Below, one piece after another: positions 59,588 through 64,000 of a DNA stretch of 64,000 nt; the stretch's first letter is position 1; every line of letters starts with the position of its first letter. The position numbers were made by a program, and so were the translations under genes. This DNA is from Sphingopyxis sp. JAI128 (GTDB taxonomy: Bacteria > Pseudomonadota > Alphaproteobacteria > Sphingomonadales > Sphingomonadaceae): the NCBI RefSeq assembly GCF_014207235.1, contig NZ_JACHDA010000005.1:124001-188000 (forward strand), written 5' to 3'. The notes under the pieces are model-generated. The model was not told the DNA's origin and did not search any database. It was given only the letters and a program-made list of their open reading frames with translations.

Positions 59588-60751
59588 ATGATGTCGACGT
59601 TCAAATCGGTCCTGCTCGCCGGAACGATCGCGATGGCGCCGCTGGGCATCGAGGCGCATGCCGCGCCGGGCGAGGCGCCGATTGCCGAGGTCATCCTCCC
59701 GCCGGCGGCCGAAGAAGCGCAGGCCGACGGCGCCAGCGAAGCCTATGCCGCCCAGCAAAAGGCCAAGATGGAACGCGAGATGGACGAGGCCATCGCGCTG
59801 ATCGAAAAGATGTTCGATACGGGCGACCTGCCGCCGGTCGATCCCGCGCGCCTTGCCCTCGCCCAGAAAGCGATGGGCGCATTAGTGCCCAGCGGCAGCC
59901 TCGAGCGGATGATGGACAACCTCTACGGCAAGATGTTCAAGACGCTGATGGGCGAGTTCGGCGGCCAATCGGACATGATGCTGTCGATCAAGACCGGCGT
60001 CGAAAGCGACCAGATCGCAACGCTGGACGAGGCGACCAAGGCCAAGGTTTCCGACATGTTCGACCCGTACCGGAAGGAACGCGAGGAACAGATCACCAAG
60101 GTCGTCAAGCCGCTGATCAGCGAAGTGCTGGCCGATATGGAACCGCCGATGCGCGAAGGGCTGGCCAAGGCATATGCGCGCAAGTTCACCGAAGCGCAGC
60201 TCACCGATCTCAACGGCTTTCTCGCGACGCCAACCGGCACGCTCTACGCCAACGAATGGATGGCGCTGCAGGCCGACCCCGAAGTGATGCTGTCGATCAT
60301 CAAGGCGGTTCCGCCGCTGATCACCAAATTCGTCGACCGCGCGCCGCAGATCGAAAAGGACATGAAGGAGCTGCCGAAGGAAAAACAGCTTTCGGATTTC
60401 AGCGACAAGGAACTGGCCCAGCTCGCGAAGTTGATGAAGGTCGATGCGAAGGTGCTGCAAGAACAGCGCGACATGTGGAACGGCCCCGTCGAGGAGGAGG
60501 CGATGACCGACGTGGCCGAGGCCGCCGACGATTATGCCGTCGATGCCGCGGCGGACGCCGCGGACGCTGCGGCAGCGGCCGCCGATGCCGCAGCCGACTC
60601 GGCCGATCCCGCCTATGACCGCAGCAACTGGTCGGCCGCCGACCTGAAGCGCGTCGAAGATCTCGAACTCGCTTATGAGAACGCGTCGATCGCCGCCTAT
60701 CAGGCAGCCGAAGAAGCGGCCGAGAATGCGCGCAAGAAGCTGCCCGACTAA
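59588..60751 (+). CDS. Exported DUF2059-type protein with Ala-rich tail
   Basis: 387-aa periplasmic protein. A signal peptide (STFKSVLLAGTIAMAPLGIEAHA) precedes a helical region with the DUF2059 layout (MMDNLYGKMFKTLMGEF, YARKFTEAQLTDLNGFLATPTGTLYANEW). A low-complexity segment (DAAADAADAAAAAADAAADS) lies near residue 325, followed by a helical end. ATG 59588 is chosen because AGGGGAAGG lies 6 nt upstream; an ATG overlapping the gltD stop (59564) is also in frame. The function of DUF2059 is unknown. Its place between gltD and gltB suggests only co-expression. Confidence 0.85.
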   Translation: MMSTFKSVLLAGTIAMAPLGIEAHAAPGEAPIAEVILPPAAEEAQADGASEAYAAQQKAKMEREMDEAIALIEKMFDTGDLPPVDPARLALAQKAMGALVPSGSLERMMDNLYGKMFKTLMGEFGGQSDMMLSIKTGVESDQIATLDEATKAKVSDMFDPYRKEREEQITKVVKPLISEVLADMEPPMREGLAKAYARKFTEAQLTDLNGFLATPTGTLYANEWMALQADPEVMLSIIKAVPPLITKFVDRAPQIEKDMKELPKEKQLSDFSDKELAQLAKLMKVDAKVLQEQRDMWNGPVEEEAMTDVAEAADDYAVDAAADAADAAAAAADAAADSADPAYDRSNWSAADLKRVEDLELAYENASIAAYQAAEEAAENARKKLPD

Positions 60752-60770
60752 CACTCCGTCAGGAACTACG

Positions 60771-63700
60771 ATGATGACCCACTACCCCACCCCCGATCAC
60801 GCGCGGCTCGCAGCCGAAGGCATGTATCGCCCCGACCTCGAGTCCGACGCCTGCGGCGTCGGCATGGTCGCGGCGACCGACGGCAAGCCGTCGCGCCGCG
60901 TCGTCGAGGCGGCGATCGAGGCGCTGCGTGCCGTGTGGCACCGCGGCGCGGTCGACGCCGACGGCAAGACCGGAGACGGGGCGGGTATCCATGTCGACCT
61001 GCCCGTCCGCTTCTTCGACGATGCGATTGCGGCGTCGGGGCACAAGGTGCGCCCGAACCGCCTTGCCGTCGGCATGGTCTTCCTGCCGCGCACCGATCTG
61101 GGCGCGCAGGAGGAATGCCGCACGATCGTCGAGGCGGAGATCATCGAGGCGGGCTTCACCATCTATGGTTGGCGCCAGGTGCCGGTCGATGTGTCGGTGA
61201 TCGGCGACAAGGCGCAGCGCACGCGGCCCGAGATCGAGCAGATCATGATCGCGGGGCCGATGCCCGACGAACAGTCGATCGACGAGTTCGAAAAGCAGCT
61301 CTACCTCGTCCGCCGCCGCATCGAGAAGAAAGTGATCGCGGCGCAGGTCGCCGACTTTTATATCTGCAGCCTGTCGGCGCGCTCGATCATCTACAAGGGA
61401 CTGTTCCTCGCCGAAAGCCTGGCCGACTTTTACCCCGATCTTACGAACAAGCTGTTCGAGAGCCGCGTCGCGATTTTCCACCAGCGCTATTCGACGAACA
61501 CCTTCCCGCAATGGTGGCTTGCCCAGCCGTTCCGGACGCTCGCGCACAATGGCGAGATCAACACGATCCGCGGCAACAAGAATTGGATGAAGAGCCACGA
61601 GATCAAGATGGCGAGCCTCGCCTTCGGCGAGCATTCGGAAGACATCAAGCCGGTGATCCCTGCGGGCGCGTCCGACACCGCCGCGCTCGACGCGGTGTTC
61701 GAGGCGCTGTGCCGCGCCGGCCGCGACGCGCCGACGGCAAAGCTGATCCTCGTCCCCGAAGCGTGGGTGACGAACGACGATATGCCCCAGGCGCACAAGG
61801 CGATGTATAATTATCTCGCCAGCGTGATGGAACCGTGGGACGGCCCCGCCGCGCTCGCGATGACCGACGGCCGCTGGGCGGTCGCGGGGATGGACCGCAA
61901 CGCTCTGCGTCCGCTGCGCTACACGCTGACCGCCGACAATCTGCTCGTCGTCGGCTCCGAAAGCGGCATGGTGCTGCTGCCCGAGGCCAGCGTGCGCAAG
62001 AAGGGCCGTCTCGGCCCCGGCCAGATGATCGCGGTCGACCTCGACGGCGGGACGCTCTACGAAGACCGCGCGATCAAGGACAAGATCGCGGGCGCAGCCG
62101 ATTATGCCTCGCGCGTCAAGGGCTTCCGCACGATGGCCGACCTGCCGAAGGGCGGCAAATCGAACCTGCCGGCGTTCGACCGCAACGAATTGCTCCGCCG
62201 CCAGGTCGCCGCCGGCCTCACCATGGAAGATATGGAGTTGATCCTGTCCCCGATGGTCGAGGATGCGAAGGAAGCGATCGGGTCGATGGGCGACGACACG
62301 CCGCTCGCGGTCATTTCCGACAAGCCGCGCCACGTCGCGCAATTCTTCCGCCAGAATTTCAGCCAGGTCACCAACCCGCCGATCGACTCGTTGCGCGAAC
62401 GGCATGTGATGAGCCTCAAGACGCGCTTCGCGAACCTCGCCAATATCCTCGACGAAAAGGGGCAGAGCGACCACGTCCTCGTGATCGATTCGCCTGTGCT
62501 CGTCGGCGACGACTGGGATCGGCTGCGCGCCTATTTCGGCGATGCGGTCGCCGATATCGACTGCACCTTCCCCGTCGGCGGCGATGCATCGACGCTGCGC
62601 GATGCGATCGCGCGTGTCCGCCGCGAGGCCGAGGAGGCCGTACGCGCCGGACGCAGCGAATTGTTCCTCACCGACCAGAATATCGGCGAAGGCCGCGTCG
62701 GCATGGCGATGGTGCTCGCCGCCGCCGCGGTCCACACGCATCTCGTGCGCAAGGGACTGCGCAGCTACGCTTCGATCAACGTGCGGTCGGCCGAGGTGCT
62801 CGACACCCACGCCTTTGCCGTGCTGATCGGCGTCGGCGCGACGACGGTCCATGCCTATCTTTCCGAAGCCGCGATCGCCGATCGGCATGCGCGCGGATTG
62901 TTCGGCAACGACCTGTCGCTCGACGATTGCCGCCAGCGTTTCCGCAAGGCGATCGACGATGGCCTGCTCAAGATCCTTGCCAAGATGGGGATCGCGGTGA
63001 TCTCCTCCTATCGCGGCGGCTATAATTTCGAGGCGGTCGGGCTGAGCCGTGCGCTCGTCAACGACCTCTTCCCCGGCATGCCGGCCAAGATTTCGGGCGA
63101 GGGCTATCAGTCGCTGTTCATCAATGCGACCGAGAAGCATGAGGCGGCGTTCGACGCGCGCGTCACCACCCTGCCCATCGGCGGTTTCTATCGCCAGCGC
63201 GCGGGGGGCGAAACCCATGCCTATTCGGCGCAGCTGATGCACCTTTTGCAGACCGCGGTCGCGACCGACAGCTATTCGACCTATCTGCAATTCTCGCGCG
63301 GGGTCGCCGACCTGCCGCCGGTGTATCTGCGCGACCTGGTCGAGTTCAACTATCCCGCGCAAGGCGTGCCGCTCGACAGCGTCGAGGCGATCACCGAGAT
63401 CCGCAAGCGCTTCGTCACGCCGGGCATGTCGCTGGGTGCGCTCTCTCCCGAAGCGCATGAAACGCTGGCGATCGCGATGAACCGCATCGGCGCCAAGGCG
63501 GTGTCGGGCGAAGGCGGCGAAGCGAGCGAACGCTACAAGCCCTATGCCAATGGCGACAATGCCAACAGCAACATCAAGCAGATCGCATCGGGCCGCTTCG
63601 GCGTCACCGCCGAATATCTGGGCGCGTGCGACGAGATCGAGATCAAGGTCGCACAGGGTGCCAAACCCGGCGAGGGCGGCCAGCTTCCGGGCTTCAAGGT

Positions 63701-64000
63701 CACCGAGTTCATCGCGCGGCTGCGCCATGCGACGCCGGGGGTGACGCTGATCAGCCCGCCGCCGCACCACGACATTTATTCGATCGAGGATCTGGCGCAG
63801 CTCATCTACGACCTCAAGCAGATCAACCCGAAGGCGCGCGTCTGCGTCAAGCTCGTGAGTTCCGCAGGCATCGGCACCGTCGCGGCGGGGGTCGCGAAGG
63901 CCCATGCCGACGTCATCCTCGTCGCGGGCAACACCGGCGGCACCGGCGCTTCGCCCCAGACGAGCGTCAAATATGCCGGCACGCCGTGGGAAATGGGGCT
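60771..64000 (+). CDS. gltB: Glutamate synthase large subunit (3' part outside window)
   Basis: Class II glutamine amidotransferase plus synthase. The propeptide ends at Cys28 in LESDACGVGMVAATDG, which becomes the N-terminal nucleophile. Amidotransferase motifs FHQRYSTNTFPQW and RTLAHNGEINTIRGN, the central domain and the start of the FMN/3Fe-4S synthase domain (SLGALSPEAHETLAIAMNRIG, GEGGE, SNIKQIASGRFGVT, GAKPGEGGQLPG) are seen. The frame is open for 1,076 codons to the window edge; the full protein is about 1,500 aa. AGGAACTACG precedes ATG 60771. It lies 19 bp after the DUF2059 gene, so gltD-DUF2059-gltB form one unit. Confidence 0.97.
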   Translation, partial: MMTHYPTPDHARLAAEGMYRPDLESDACGVGMVAATDGKPSRRVVEAAIEALRAVWHRGAVDADGKTGDGAGIHVDLPVRFFDDAIAASGHKVRPNRLAVGMVFLPRTDLGAQEECRTIVEAEIIEAGFTIYGWRQVPVDVSVIGDKAQRTRPEIEQIMIAGPMPDEQSIDEFEKQLYLVRRRIEKKVIAAQVADFYICSLSARSIIYKGLFLAESLADFYPDLTNKLFESRVAIFHQRYSTNTFPQWWLAQPFRTLAHNGEINTIRGNKNWMKSHEIKMASLAFGEHSEDIKPVIPAGASDTAALDAVFEALCRAGRDAPTAKLILVPEAWVTNDDMPQAHKAMYNYLASVMEPWDGPAALAMTDGRWAVAGMDRNALRPLRYTLTADNLLVVGSESGMVLLPEASVRKKGRLGPGQMIAVDLDGGTLYEDRAIKDKIAGAADYASRVKGFRTMADLPKGGKSNLPAFDRNELLRRQVAAGLTMEDMELILSPMVEDAKEAIGSMGDDTPLAVISDKPRHVAQFFRQNFSQVTNPPIDSLRERHVMSLKTRFANLANILDEKGQSDHVLVIDSPVLVGDDWDRLRAYFGDAVADIDCTFPVGGDASTLRDAIARVRREAEEAVRAGRSELFLTDQNIGEGRVGMAMVLAAAAVHTHLVRKGLRSYASINVRSAEVLDTHAFAVLIGVGATTVHAYLSEAAIADRHARGLFGNDLSLDDCRQRFRKAIDDGLLKILAKMGIAVISSYRGGYNFEAVGLSRALVNDLFPGMPAKISGEGYQSLFINATEKHEAAFDARVTTLPIGGFYRQRAGGETHAYSAQLMHLLQTAVATDSYSTYLQFSRGVADLPPVYLRDLVEFNYPAQGVPLDSVEAITEIRKRFVTPGMSLGALSPEAHETLAIAMNRIGAKAVSGEGGEASERYKPYANGDNANSNIKQIASGRFGVTAEYLGACDEIEIKVAQGAKPGEGGQLPGFKVTEFIARLRHATPGVTLISPPPHHDIYSIEDLAQLIYDLKQINPKARVCVKLVSSAGIGTVAAGVAKAHADVILVAGNTGGTGASPQTSVKYAGTPWEMG

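Noticed and set aside
60759..63905. Reverse-strand open frame of 1,048 codons
   Set aside because: Lies antisense to gltB, which has all family motifs; the product is Arg/Asp/His-rich low-complexity sequence, typical of a GC-rich shadow frame.
1..64000. CRISPR array, rRNA operon or prophage structural genes
   Set aside because: No regularly spaced repeats, rRNA sequence or phage head/tail genes were seen anywhere in the window.

Overview
The window looks like a chromosomal segment of a sphingomonad (Alphaproteobacteria, Sphingomonadaceae; Sphingopyxis-like, but the genus is a guess). The reasons are high GC with strong GC3 bias, three large TonB-dependent receptors with catabolic or regulatory neighbours, a FecI/FecR/receptor set, a double-headed TetR regulator, and a core block (uppP, gltD, DUF2059, gltB) of alphaproteobacterial type. 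There are no rRNA genes and no CRISPR array. One tRNA is present, tRNA-Leu(CAG).

Layout. 1-5 kb: an iron-type surface-signalling set (ECF sigma factor, FecR, STN-type receptor cut by the window edge) and an unknown secreted protein. 5-10.5 kb: a TrpRS of the less common type, an acyltransferase-like membrane protein overlapping an NTF2-like protein, a lipoprotein with two aspartyl-protease motifs behind a 14-G tract, and a LysE exporter. 10.5-19 kb: small accessory genes, including an ArsR-SRPBCC-DUF1993 operon, a PQQ-like beta-propeller, a well conserved haloalkane dehalogenase, a GNAT, a threonine dehydratase-like enzyme, NTF2-like proteins and a secreted alpha/beta hydrolase. 19-22.4 kb: an EF-hand protein and a repetitive secreted protein divergent from an OmpR/EnvZ-type pair. 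22.4-32 kb: a probable uptake and degradation cluster for a hydrophobic ester or sterol-like substrate (SDR; receptor, serine hydrolase, DUF1254 and MmyB-type regulator in one overlapping operon; tandem-TetR regulator; acetoacetate-decarboxylase-family protein; SCP2 protein). 32-34 kb: an autotransporter GDSL esterase. 34-36.2 kb: a receptor-gene remnant and a hydrolase-PadR-HAAS operon with a clear palindromic operator. 36.2-43.5 kb: small unknowns, DUF1993, a periplasmic lactonase-type metallo-beta-lactamase, a large receptor, a membrane protein and a broken hydrolase gene. 43.5-46.1 kb: a LytS/LytTR pair divergent from a second EF-hand protein. 46.3-50.8 kb: a PhyH dioxygenase, a MerR-TipAS regulator, a beta-propeller co-translated with a TPR/winged-helix regulator, and an SRPBCC protein.

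50.9-56 kb is a tRNA-Leu-associated island. It carries a RES/Xre toxin-antitoxin pair and a P4-type integrase. Next to the integrase, bounded by 17-bp copies of the tRNA 3' end, lies a separate element of about 2.3 kb that has no integrase of its own. Its only cargo is two co-translated genes: an IS1595-type zinc-ribbon/HTH protein without the DDE nuclease, and a DinD/BRO-like protein with an added C-terminal winged-helix-like domain. This pair is the best candidate here for an undescribed system. From 56 kb on the window returns to core genes: an NDUFA9-like NAD(P)-binding protein, uppP, gltD, a DUF2059 protein and gltB, which runs off the right edge.
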